From Fuerstiella marisgermanici (GTDB lineage: Bacteria > Planctomycetota > Planctomycetia > Planctomycetales > Planctomycetaceae), in contig NZ_CP017641.1 in assembly GCF_001983935.1 (NCBI RefSeq), positions 8,234,001 to 8,298,000 on the forward strand: DNA of 64,000 bases, read 5' to 3'. The notes beneath the pieces were generated by a model. It worked only from the letters and a program-made list of their open reading frames with translations. It did no database searches and had not been told where the DNA came from. The translations under genes and the position numbers were made by a program. Positions within the stretch are counted from its first letter, which is position 1; each line of letters opens with the position of its first letter. Below are positions 1-8,425 of this stretch, in pieces.

Positions 1-10
1 ACGTGAGCAG

Positions 11-54
11 AAAAATGAGAGGGTGAACTGCTGGACTCCGCAGCAGTTCACCCT
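11..54 (-). terminator. Rho-independent terminator of the amidohydrolase gene
   Basis: A perfect 14-bp stem (20-33 with 41-54) has a 7-nt loop. On the minus strand it is followed shortly by a T-run (A-run at 11-15). It lies just past the stop of the gene ending at 72. Confidence 0.75.
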
Positions 55-71
55 GTGAGCCATTCATCAGG

Positions 72-1898
72 CTACTGAAGTCCTAACAGCTTCTTAGCGT
101 TGGCGTGGTAGATCTTCTCAAGCACTGGTTCAGGCAAAAAGATGCCGTAGATGTTCCAGAAGCCCTGTCGGTGGTGGGATTCGGCCGTGTCGAAGTATTC
201 GTCATCGGTCTCCATGAATCGATAGTAAAGCCGGTAGGCGTCGGCTTTGGGCGTTGTGTCAGTGCCGAACAGAATGCGATCCTGGTACTTGATGAAGAAC
301 CGGCGGCAACTGTACGGTTGTCGTCCAAGTTCTGAGATGCGAGCATCAATGTCGACGTAGAAGTTCGGGTACTTGTCCAGCCACTTACCCACAGCTTCTA
401 GGTTTTCCGGGTTGTTGCCGAAGTGAGCTCCGATGAACGTCGTTTTCGGATGTCTGGCGATCGCTCGATTTCGTTGTTCGAGCAGTTCTTCGCGGGTCGG
501 AAATTTGTCGCCATGAAATAACCAGTTGGGATGATCATTAAGTTCGTGCCAGCGTTCATTAAACCGATCCAGTGGGGTGAAAAACGCCGCCGGGTCGGAT
601 GTGTGAATCATCACCGGACGATTCATTTCGCCGCACAACGCCCAGATTGGATCCAGTCGAGCGTCGTCAATCCCCAACAGCTTGCCATCCTTGTCGCGGT
701 ATGAAAGCCCGAGCGACTTATGAAACTTCAGCCCCTTGGCGCCGGCCTGGAAGCTCTTGCGAAGTCGATTCGTTTCTCGTTCTGTCCAGCCTTCGGATTC
801 GAAGTCGCTAAGATTGATTAAGGCGAATGTCAGGAAACGTCCTGGATGAGCTTCATCCAGTGCTGCCACGGTTTCTTTCAGTTTGTTATCCCAGCCACCG
901 TCCAGGTTGACGACAGTTTTGACTCCCGCGTCGTCCATCTCTTTCAGGTAGCGTTTCACTCGCTCATCGGTCAGCGTTTTGGCTCCGCCACCAAGATGGT
1001 TGTGCACATCAATGACGGGAAACGCGGGCGTGTTCACGCGAGTGACCTTCGTTTTCATCATGGACTTTGGCTGCCAGTCTGCCAGTTTAAGCTGCCGGAT
1101 ATCTTCCTTCGCTTCCGGTTCTTCAACTTCTTTCCCAAAGACGATCGTGCCGTACTTTTTGTGCTCATGAAAGCTCGGCCCAACCCGCGCCCAATCCCAG
1201 GCCGTGACCTTGTCGTCGTCATAGTCGACGCGATAAAAGTTGGCTCGCCATTTCGTGCCTTCCTTGGGTGGCACATTCTGAAGCGGTTCGAGGACGGCGT
1301 AGGGAATGAATACTTCGGCACGCCAGCCAGTGACTTGCGACATCGATTTCTGCTGCCCGCCGGTCACTGAAACCTTCTTCTGAATCTTCTTGTCGCCTTC
1401 GTAGTGCCATGGTCGCCATCCCAGAAACTTTCCGTCCAGATTCGGAACCAAAATCGGCAATTCGAATCCGAGGGGCGAAATTTCGTACTCAAAATACATG
1501 GGGTGTTTTTCATTCGTCCAGAAAAAGCACTCGTAGACGTCTTCGTTCCACAGATCGAGGAAATCCTCCTTCATCGTCGCGGTGAGCGTCTTGTCTGTCC
1601 CGTCGAACAATACGTAAACGCCTTTGTCGGAGTAGAGCATCTTGATTCGAGCGGTGTAGTCGTGCTGGCCTTTGCCTCGCGTATTTAGAGGCGTCCAATC
1701 GACGGACTGCCACTGCTTAGCATCGCCTTGCCCATTCACGCCGAAGTCTTCGCACTTCTTGATAATTAGCTTCGGTGTTGATAGCTTGGCCTCGTCCGCG
1801 TCTACTGGCTGAGCGAGTGTCCACGAGAATATGAAAGCGGTAAGTGTCGCTGCTCTTAATAGACGATGGTGTCGCGAAAGGCTGAATTGCTGGACCAT
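72..1898 (-). CDS. Exported CBM9-like/amidohydrolase fusion protein
   Basis: This 608-aa protein has an N-terminal export signal, then a beta-rich region (about residues 35-250) resembling family-9 carbohydrate-binding/DOMON-like domains, then an amidohydrolase barrel. The barrel carries the metal motif H299-N-H301 (VHNH) and later FHK, MIHTSD, GAHFGN and FGTD segments, which fit a TatD/amidohydrolase-2 type zinc hydrolase. The start at 1898 was chosen over one 35 codons upstream because CGGAG sits about 8 nt before it and the signal peptide begins there. It is divergent from the symporter gene at 2063. The substrate is unknown; a sugar-derived lactone or acid is a guess. Confidence 0.8.
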   Translation of the reverse strand: MVQQFSLSRHHRLLRAATLTAFIFSWTLAQPVDADEAKLSTPKLIIKKCEDFGVNGQGDAKQWQSVDWTPLNTRGKGQHDYTARIKMLYSDKGVYVLFDGTDKTLTATMKEDFLDLWNEDVYECFFWTNEKHPMYFEYEISPLGFELPILVPNLDGKFLGWRPWHYEGDKKIQKKVSVTGGQQKSMSQVTGWRAEVFIPYAVLEPLQNVPPKEGTKWRANFYRVDYDDDKVTAWDWARVGPSFHEHKKYGTIVFGKEVEEPEAKEDIRQLKLADWQPKSMMKTKVTRVNTPAFPVIDVHNHLGGGAKTLTDERVKRYLKEMDDAGVKTVVNLDGGWDNKLKETVAALDEAHPGRFLTFALINLSDFESEGWTERETNRLRKSFQAGAKGLKFHKSLGLSYRDKDGKLLGIDDARLDPIWALCGEMNRPVMIHTSDPAAFFTPLDRFNERWHELNDHPNWLFHGDKFPTREELLEQRNRAIARHPKTTFIGAHFGNNPENLEAVGKWLDKYPNFYVDIDARISELGRQPYSCRRFFIKYQDRILFGTDTTPKADAYRLYYRFMETDDEYFDTAESHHRQGFWNIYGIFLPEPVLEKIYHANAKKLLGLQ

Positions 1899-2062
1899 TC
1901 GTATCTCCGTTTGTTTGGATGTATGTTGCTGGTCGACAGGTGTTGTGTGCAAGAATTTGGACAGCGTTCGATTGTGCTGAATCAGGCAACGCATTGAAAG
2001 CAAGTCGCCTCGAACTTTAAAGACAGCGTCTACACGGTGCGATTCTGAAGGAATAAATTCGC

Positions 2063-3736
2063 TTGATTATCGCTGCCGCAAATCCTCTTACGCTGCCCGA
2101 CTACATCGTGATCGCGTTGTACCTTGTCGGAACGATTGCCATGGGTGTGGTGATCGGATCGCGCATGAAGACAGGCAAGGATTTCTTCCTTGGTGGCCGG
2201 CGTCTTCCGTGGTGGGCGATTGGAATGTCGCTTGTCGCTACCGATATCGGTGGCACAGATATCATCGGCGTGGGAGGAGCAGCCTATAAGTACGGTTTGG
2301 CGGTCGCGAATTTCGAATGGATCGGCTGCGTCCCCGCGATGATCGTTGGCGCATTTGTGTTTATTCCCTTCTTCTATCGGGCGGGCGTTTATACCGTCCC
2401 TGAGTTTCTGGAACGGCGTTACAACGCTGGCGTTCGGTCAGTGATGGCAGTTTGCTGGCTGCTGTTTATGGCGTGCAATCTTGGGATTATGCTGCTGGCA
2501 TCTGCAAAAATGATGTCGGCCGTTTTTGGTTGGAATGAAGTTGCGTGCATCATCGTCACCGCTGTGCTGGTGGGCGCGTACACGTTTGTTGGCGGTTTGG
2601 CGGCCGTCGTTTATACAGACATGATTCAATGCGTGGTGATGATTGTCGGATGCCTGTTGATCCTGGTTCTGGGGCTGGTTGAAGTTGGTGGCCCGAGTGA
2701 ACTTCAGGACCGTCTAGCCGAAGCTGACGCTCGCGCAATTGCTGCTGAAGTTGCCGCCGATGAAGCTGCAGGCGCTCATGAAGTCCGGCCTCCACAGCCG
2801 GGTTCTTCCAGCACAGAACGCACGTCGCTTATTCTTCCGGTCGATACCGAATCGCCCTTTCCCTGGCCGGGAATTTATTTCGGACTGGCGTTGATTCTTA
2901 GCCCCGCGTACTGGATCGGAAACCAGGCGATCGTTCAGAGATCGCTGGGGGCACGCAGCGAATTCGAAGCGAAAGCGTCCTACGTTTGGGGTGCGTTGCT
3001 GAAGAATATCATTCCGCTGATTGTCGCCGTTCCCGGATTGATCGCGGTTGCGCTTTTGCCGGATTTGAAAGACGGAGACGCGGCGATTCCCAATCTTGTT
3101 GGTGTCTTGCTTCCGGTCGGTTTGCGAGGACTGTTTGTCGCCGCCTTTCTCGCGGCGCTGATGTCCAGTATTGATTCTTATCTGAACTCAGCGGCCACAA
3201 TCGTTTCGAACGACTTTTACAAACGTTTTGTCGACCAGGACGTTTCCGAAGAGCGTCTACTGAAGGTCGGTCGCGTCACCACAGTTGCGCTCGTTGCATG
3301 GGCTGTCGCGTTTGCATTTTTGCTGACGGCGATGAGCGAAGAATCCAGTATTTATGCCATTTTCCAAACGCTGATGGCGTTCTTTCAGGGACCGGCATTC
3401 GCGATCCTGTTAATCGGGATTCTCTGGCGCCGAGCAACCGGCAATGCGGCATTGGCCGGACTTCTGTGTGGAATTGCGACGTCGGTTTCGTTGTACGCTT
3501 TGAACCAGCCTGCCGTTTACGAAGCACTTGGTTGGCAGCCATTGTTCAGAATCAAAGAGCCATTCCTGTATTTTTCAATCTGGGCGTTCGCGGTGACATC
3601 TGTAGTCCTCGTGGTGATAAGTTTGCTTAGCGGCCCTGTTCCGGAAGAAAAGCTGCAGTACGTCTTTGGTTGGCAGTCCCAGGCTAAGACTGCTGATCCA
3701 CCGGCGACCGCTAGAGCAGAAAGTAAAAACTCATGA
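2063..3736 (+). CDS. Sodium:solute symporter (SSS family)
   Basis: The 557-aa polytopic membrane protein has the typical SSS opening: a first helix, then the GGRRLPWW segment, a helix with many Gly/Ala, and FLERRYN after the third helix. About 13 hydrophobic segments are visible, interrupted near residues 210-255 by a charged Ala/Glu-rich loop. It should couple Na+ entry to uptake of a sugar, organic acid or amino acid; the substrate cannot be read from the sequence. The start is TTG, with AAGGA 10 nt upstream. It overlaps the next small membrane gene by 4 bp (ATGA), so the two are probably translated together. Confidence 0.9.
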   Translation: MIIAAANPLTLPDYIVIALYLVGTIAMGVVIGSRMKTGKDFFLGGRRLPWWAIGMSLVATDIGGTDIIGVGGAAYKYGLAVANFEWIGCVPAMIVGAFVFIPFFYRAGVYTVPEFLERRYNAGVRSVMAVCWLLFMACNLGIMLLASAKMMSAVFGWNEVACIIVTAVLVGAYTFVGGLAAVVYTDMIQCVVMIVGCLLILVLGLVEVGGPSELQDRLAEADARAIAAEVAADEAAGAHEVRPPQPGSSSTERTSLILPVDTESPFPWPGIYFGLALILSPAYWIGNQAIVQRSLGARSEFEAKASYVWGALLKNIIPLIVAVPGLIAVALLPDLKDGDAAIPNLVGVLLPVGLRGLFVAAFLAALMSSIDSYLNSAATIVSNDFYKRFVDQDVSEERLLKVGRVTTVALVAWAVAFAFLLTAMSEESSIYAIFQTLMAFFQGPAFAILLIGILWRRATGNAALAGLLCGIATSVSLYALNQPAVYEALGWQPLFRIKEPFLYFSIWAFAVTSVVLVVISLLSGPVPEEKLQYVFGWQSQAKTADPPATARAESKNS

Positions 3737-3966
3737 CGCCTCTGCATCAGCTCGGAGAATTCCTGCGACAGGCCCTGCAGACGATCCCACTATCCGCCGC
3801 GAGAGTTCTGTTTGTGGGGACCTTGGTCGCACTTTTAATTTGGATACTCCGCTTACCACGATCTGCGACGACGTCACCAGAAGGGGCTGCACGCTGGGAC
3901 GAAAATCTAAAGGTTGGCGCGTCGTTGGCGATTGTTATTCAAATTCTGATCTATGCCTGCTTGTGA
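3733..3966 (+). CDS. Small two-helix membrane protein coupled to the symporter
   Basis: This 77-aa protein has two hydrophobic helices (about residues 22-40 and 60-77) separated by a short polar loop. Its ATG overlaps the symporter stop codon (ATGA), which indicates translational coupling and suggests an accessory subunit or stability factor for the transporter. I recognise no named family. The short C-terminus ends directly after the second helix. Confidence 0.7.
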   Translation: MTPLHQLGEFLRQALQTIPLSAARVLFVGTLVALLIWILRLPRSATTSPEGAARWDENLKVGASLAIVIQILIYACL

Positions 3967-3997
3967 CACGCCACGCTTCCCTTCCGCCGGTGTAGTA

Positions 3998-4021
3998 CTG
4001 CTGCTGCTGCTGCTGCTGCTG
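3998..4021. repeat. (CTG)8 trinucleotide repeat
   Basis: Eight uninterrupted CTG units lie in the 171-bp gap between two convergent genes. No gene covers it convincingly; the poly-Gln or poly-Leu frames crossing it look spurious. Confidence 0.9.
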
Positions 4022-4137
4022 CACGACGTGGTTTGTTCCGCAACACGTGAATGACAACACTTGGGGCTCGAGGACGTTTTCCAAACTGTGCCGATTACTC
4101 CGGCCAACCGAGATTGGTCTCATCGTTTTGGCGCAGG

Positions 4138-5625
4138 TCATTCAGAGCGATCGATTGCATCGACGTAGAACCGTGGAACCTCGCCGCTAAGTGCGACTAA
4201 GTTCATCGCCAAGGGAAATTGGTGCGAGCGACTTTCCAGAAAGTGCATCAGATAGCCAGCGGTGTTTGGAAACACCACGAGATCGCCAACACCGATGCCA
4301 TTCGGGAACTTCAGCTTTCTTAACGACAGCAGTTCTGATTCCGTACAGTACGCGCCAACCAGATACCCCTCGATTGATGTCTCCGGGTCTTCTGTTGAAG
4401 GTTCGCTGTTGCGCAGGACAATGGGGTCTACCAGAAAGTCGTCACTGGACGTTCGACATTGAGTTCGGTTCATCGCGAGTCCGATAAACCAGTCACCCGA
4501 ATGATGTTGCTTGCAGAATTCCACTCTCGCGACGGTCATACCGCAGCCGTCGAGTATGCTGCGGCCGGGTTCACAGCGAAGCTCAAGATGTTGTTGTCGG
4601 ATCGCTGCGGCAATGCTGAATTGATCGTCACACGGGGCGTCAAGGATTTTCGCAAACCAGTCTGCACGGGTGGGAGACTGGTAGAACGGATAGACATTCG
4701 GTTTTCCGCGAAGCTGCCCGTCGATGCTTTGCAATCCCAGCCCGTGGCGGCGAAAGGTAATCGGTTCGGTCTGTGGCTCACGCAGCGAGTGTTCCAGCTG
4801 TTCCCAGAAAGCGAGCCACTGCTGCTCGTCATCCAGATAGCTCATCGGAATCCCCCCGCCGATGTCCAGGAATTGCACTTCGTGGCCAAGCTGACGCAGC
4901 TTTGGGACCAGCCGCAGCGATTGCTGGATCGCAGAAATTCGCTGATTTGCGCAGTAACCATCCAGGTGGAAGTGCAGTCCGGTCACACGAGCGACGTCAT
5001 CCAATGCGGCAGGCCAGCGTGAATTTATCAATGGAAGCACGTCGTCAAAATCAAAGCCGAAACGAGAAAACAGTTTTTGGCCGTCATGCCGGAAGCCACT
5101 AACCCGGATCGCCAACGATACGGCTGGGATGCTACATGCCTCGACCAGTTGGGCAACGGTAGCGAGTTCGTCGTCGTTGTCGATTGCAATGGTGACATTG
5201 TGTTGGATACACGCTGCCAGCAGCGACTGTGTCTTGATCGCGGCCGTACAAATGATGCTGTCGCCAGCAACTCCTCGCTCAACAACCTGGCGTAGTTCTT
5301 CTTCACTGGCTACATCGATTCCAGCGCCCGCCTCCGCAGCGGCATCCACAAACGTTAGGCACTTGTTCGCCTTCCGCGCAAAGAAAACTCGAAAGGGAAC
5401 CTGACGTGCGTCAGCGACGGCGTTCAGTTCGTCGATGTTTCGAAGCATCGGTTCTGAATTCAGCAAGTTGATTGGCGAACCAAATTCACGGACCGCGGAT
5501 TGAAGCCTTTGGTTGGCGCTGGAGGACACCGCTTCAATCATCCAGGGTTCGAGCCGAGCCGTCAGCGGTGCTGTTCCGCAGCAGTTGGAATGAAGCGTGT
5601 CAGGATTGAGTGTCGCGGAGTTCAT
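4138..5625 (-). CDS. Type III PLP-dependent decarboxylase, Y4yA-like
   Basis: The 495-aa protein has the alanine-racemase-fold decarboxylase pattern. PLP lysine K85 lies in FFARKANK; a glycine-rich phosphate loop reads DIGGGIPM; then CEPGRSI and the C-terminal GAYCTESE active-site region follow. It is related to diaminopimelate/ornithine decarboxylases and to SbnH, and best recalls the Y4yA family. The start at 5625 drops about 111 upstream codons that read through the neighbouring gene. It is the last gene of a minus-strand run, 43 bp after the FAD/NAD(P) protein gene. The substrate is probably a modified amino acid made by the two upstream enzymes; this is inference. Confidence 0.82.
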   Translation of the reverse strand: MNSATLNPDTLHSNCCGTAPLTARLEPWMIEAVSSSANQRLQSAVREFGSPINLLNSEPMLRNIDELNAVADARQVPFRVFFARKANKCLTFVDAAAEAGAGIDVASEEELRQVVERGVAGDSIICTAAIKTQSLLAACIQHNVTIAIDNDDELATVAQLVEACSIPAVSLAIRVSGFRHDGQKLFSRFGFDFDDVLPLINSRWPAALDDVARVTGLHFHLDGYCANQRISAIQQSLRLVPKLRQLGHEVQFLDIGGGIPMSYLDDEQQWLAFWEQLEHSLREPQTEPITFRRHGLGLQSIDGQLRGKPNVYPFYQSPTRADWFAKILDAPCDDQFSIAAAIRQQHLELRCEPGRSILDGCGMTVARVEFCKQHHSGDWFIGLAMNRTQCRTSSDDFLVDPIVLRNSEPSTEDPETSIEGYLVGAYCTESELLSLRKLKFPNGIGVGDLVVFPNTAGYLMHFLESRSHQFPLAMNLVALSGEVPRFYVDAIDRSE

Positions 5626-5668
5626 ATACGTGTGGACAGTGAAAGTGATAAGTTTGTGGGTTGTGAAT

Positions 5669-7399
5669 TCATTCTGCGGTGACGGCAGTCCGGCAGCGTT
5701 CAGCCACCTTTGCCGCCCAGCGATCGATATTGTTGTGCAAGGTGCGGCTGAGGGTGTCGTTGCCCAGAATACAGCCTTCAGTTGGTCGCCCCAAAATGGC
5801 CAGGCCTTCGGTGTCGATCTGACCATCGTTGATCGGCTGCCCAGCGCGGTCGACTTCGATCCCAAGCGTGCCATGCAATCGACGGATGGTCTGCCTTCGC
5901 AGCAAATCGCCCAAGGGGCCGGTCTCATCAATCGATTGCGCAGACGGAATGACGGCATTTACGCAATGAGTGATCTCGGCGTCAAAGTCGTTAGTCCGCA
6001 GGTTAGGCAGTCGTGCGTTTGATAGTCCGGAATGGGCACTGACGAACTTCAGGTCGATGATACCGTGGTCGATCAGTGCCAGGACGCGTTGCAGATTTTC
6101 AGCTGGCGGCCCAAACGAGATCCGTTCGAGCTCACGAGCAATATGGTTGAACGGTTGCCACGCTTCAGCAGTGAGTCCACCGTGGCTAACCAATTCCACG
6201 ATCGCGGGGTAGAGGTGCCGCCATGCTTCTCCCAATGCCCATGCAGCGTCGACCGATTTCCGGCCATAGGCCACATCTACCGAATGGCGAATTTGCCTCG
6301 TCGCGGTCTGAGGAGACATCTTTCCACTGCACCACTGCTTAAAGAACTGCTGGATGCGAGCCTGAGCACCGTCATCAGTACTACGCGTTCCCTCGGCCAC
6401 CGCTAGTGCATGACCTGCAGCCTGAGTGATCGCAGGCCACAACTCTTGGCGTATAGCAGCAACACCTACTGGTCTCTGTATATTCGCAATGTTGGCCCGA
6501 CCCGTTTCCCACACATGACTGAGATTCCTCGGAAGATTCATTTGCGACGCCAGTGGCTTCGCCAGCATTGGTCGGCCCGTACGTGAAAAAGGCAGGACCA
6601 ATTTCGGCTCCTCGCCGCCGGGACGGTATCGCCATCGGTCGCCGACGTCTTCGAACAGACCGCCGCGCCCTTCTGTTAGCGAGAGCGCGGCATCAATCCA
6701 TGAAAGCCCAAAGCCTCGCACTGCGACCACGGATCCGGCTGGAATGATCGACGGTCGAAGATGTTTTTCGGTGGGGAAGACGGGCACCATCTGAGGCCGC
6801 TCCACGCCGTCTAAGGCCGTTACAGCCGAACTCCGCCAGCCTTCGTGGCCAACTGTAACGAGAACCTCCTCGGCATCGAATACTTGTTGGTCTGATGCTG
6901 TGACTCGCCAAACACCACGCCTTTTTCGAATCTCTCTCGCGCGAGTGCGAATCACGTCTACGTCTGCCACCTGACGCATCCGGCGGAGCACTTTGCGGAA
7001 ACAGTCGTGAAGGTATTCACCGACCACCGCCCTCGGTGCGAACGCCTGAGGCTGCGGGTCGGTCTGGTGCTTGTCGGCCAGCCAGCCGACAAGGCTTGAG
7101 TGGTCATCGCAGCAGGGACTTTCTGGATGCCACGCATTGATATATCCGGCTGCAAAATTCATTCGCAGATATTTAGGCTGACGTGGATTATAAACTGCCC
7201 CCGCGCCGCAAAATTCTGAGGGTTCAAGAATAGTCACACGATGCCGCACGGATCCGTGGTTCGTTTGCCGGTGGAGCTCAAAGCACAGACGTTCAAGGCA
7301 GTACAAACCCTTCGGGCCACAGCCAACGACGACGATGCGTCGACCGGCGTTGGTAGGAGTCTGAGGTGCGTCGGGAGATGTTGCCATCTGGACAGTCAC
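5669..7399 (-). CDS. FAD/NAD(P)-binding oxidoreductase-like protein
   Basis: The 576-aa protein opens with a Rossmann dinucleotide fold (VVVGCGPKG at about residues 24-32) and an acidic strand end (ILEPSE), typical of the FAD-NAD(P)-binding family near PF13454. Another glycine-containing strand (VVAVRGFGLSW) follows, and the long C-terminal half has no motif I recognise. The start is GTG at 7399, with GGAG 5 nt upstream; it overlaps the upstream cysteine-synthase-like stop by 4 bp (GTGA). A role in oxidising or cleaving the intermediate made by that enzyme, in place of the SbnB dehydrogenase, is a hypothesis. Confidence 0.78.
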   Translation of the reverse strand: MTVQMATSPDAPQTPTNAGRRIVVVGCGPKGLYCLERLCFELHRQTNHGSVRHRVTILEPSEFCGAGAVYNPRQPKYLRMNFAAGYINAWHPESPCCDDHSSLVGWLADKHQTDPQPQAFAPRAVVGEYLHDCFRKVLRRMRQVADVDVIRTRAREIRKRRGVWRVTASDQQVFDAEEVLVTVGHEGWRSSAVTALDGVERPQMVPVFPTEKHLRPSIIPAGSVVAVRGFGLSWIDAALSLTEGRGGLFEDVGDRWRYRPGGEEPKLVLPFSRTGRPMLAKPLASQMNLPRNLSHVWETGRANIANIQRPVGVAAIRQELWPAITQAAGHALAVAEGTRSTDDGAQARIQQFFKQWCSGKMSPQTATRQIRHSVDVAYGRKSVDAAWALGEAWRHLYPAIVELVSHGGLTAEAWQPFNHIARELERISFGPPAENLQRVLALIDHGIIDLKFVSAHSGLSNARLPNLRTNDFDAEITHCVNAVIPSAQSIDETGPLGDLLRRQTIRRLHGTLGIEVDRAGQPINDGQIDTEGLAILGRPTEGCILGNDTLSRTLHNNIDRWAAKVAERCRTAVTAE

Positions 7400-8424
7400 G
7401 ATAGCTCCATGAGTTCGCGGTCCGCTACGCGTGTTTGAAGCTCATCGAGACCGACGCCCAGTTCCGAATGCACCCAATCGTCGTTGAACACTGTGTCCAG
7501 GTATCGTGTCCCCGAGTCGTGCAGAATCGCAACGCACCGGCTGCCGGCCAGTTCGTCCTGCATCGAACGCACTGTTTCCAGAACGCCACCTGCGGAGCCG
7601 CCCACCAAAACGGCCTCGCGATCCGCCGCGCGGCGACATCCGACAACGCAGTCGAAGTCGGTTACTCGCCGGACGTCGTCGAACGTCTGGTTCTTTGCCA
7701 GTCTTGGCTCGCGTCCCGCTCCCAGGCCTGGAATCAGTCGGTCGCCCGCCTGCCCGCCAAACAGAACGCTGCCCTTTGCATCAACAGCGACGACTCTTGT
7801 GGCACGTCTTCGACCACGAAGGTAATCACGACAGCCACGAGCCGTTCCTGTGCTGCTGGTCGCGACAAACAGATAGTCAAAGTCGCCGTTCAATGCATTG
7901 TCGATTTCACGTATCGTGCCTTCGAAATGGGACTGAGGATTCTGTCGATTTGCATATTGGTTCGGCCAGTAGCTGTTTGGCGTCGACTTCAGCAACCGTG
8001 CCACCAAACGTAATCGTGCCGACAGAAAACTTCCGCCGACCGGGGCGTTCACTCGCCGAATCTTTGCGCCGAGAGCCTTCATGATCGCCACGTTTTGGGG
8101 CTGGGCGTGAGGGTCCACCACACAAATCAGCGGCAGGCCGTGGTAGCGACAGGCTTGCGCCAGACCGATCCCCATATTGCCCGACGACGACTCAATCACC
8201 GTTGTTCCCTCGCGGACTTCGTTTGCCGCGATGGCGTGATTCAGCATCTGCATCGCCGGACGGTCCTTCGCACTGCCACCGGGATTCAAGCACTCCAGCT
8301 TCGCATAAAGCTTAATCGAAGGATCGCTTAAGAAGCGACGGAATCGAACGAGTGGCGTCCTGCCGATTGCATTCAAAATTCCATCAGCGACAGCCGCTCC
8401 ACTGCACAAAGGCTGACTCACCAT
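7396..8424 (-). CDS. Cysteine synthase-like PLP enzyme (SbnA/Y4xP type)
   Basis: This 343-aa fold-type II PLP enzyme has PLP lysine K53 in GGSAKDR, a substrate loop ESSSGNMG, and the phosphate-binding STGTARG segment. The pattern matches O-phosphoserine/O-acetylserine-using enzymes such as SbnA. The start at 8424 was chosen because AAGGA sits 10 nt upstream and 60 upstream codons overlap the preceding gene. Only 1 bp separates its ATG from the stop of the GH13 gene, and its own stop overlaps the next gene. Context with a type III decarboxylase argues for special amino acid synthesis rather than housekeeping cysteine synthesis. Confidence 0.85.
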   Translation of the reverse strand: MVSQPLCSGAAVADGILNAIGRTPLVRFRRFLSDPSIKLYAKLECLNPGGSAKDRPAMQMLNHAIAANEVREGTTVIESSSGNMGIGLAQACRYHGLPLICVVDPHAQPQNVAIMKALGAKIRRVNAPVGGSFLSARLRLVARLLKSTPNSYWPNQYANRQNPQSHFEGTIREIDNALNGDFDYLFVATSSTGTARGCRDYLRGRRRATRVVAVDAKGSVLFGGQAGDRLIPGLGAGREPRLAKNQTFDDVRRVTDFDCVVGCRRAADREAVLVGGSAGGVLETVRSMQDELAGSRCVAILHDSGTRYLDTVFNDDWVHSELGVGLDELQTRVADRELMELS

Positions 8425-8425
8425 T

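Noticed and set aside
3998-4021. CTG repeat as a functional element
   Set aside because: A simple eight-unit repeat between convergent genes; slippage alone explains it.
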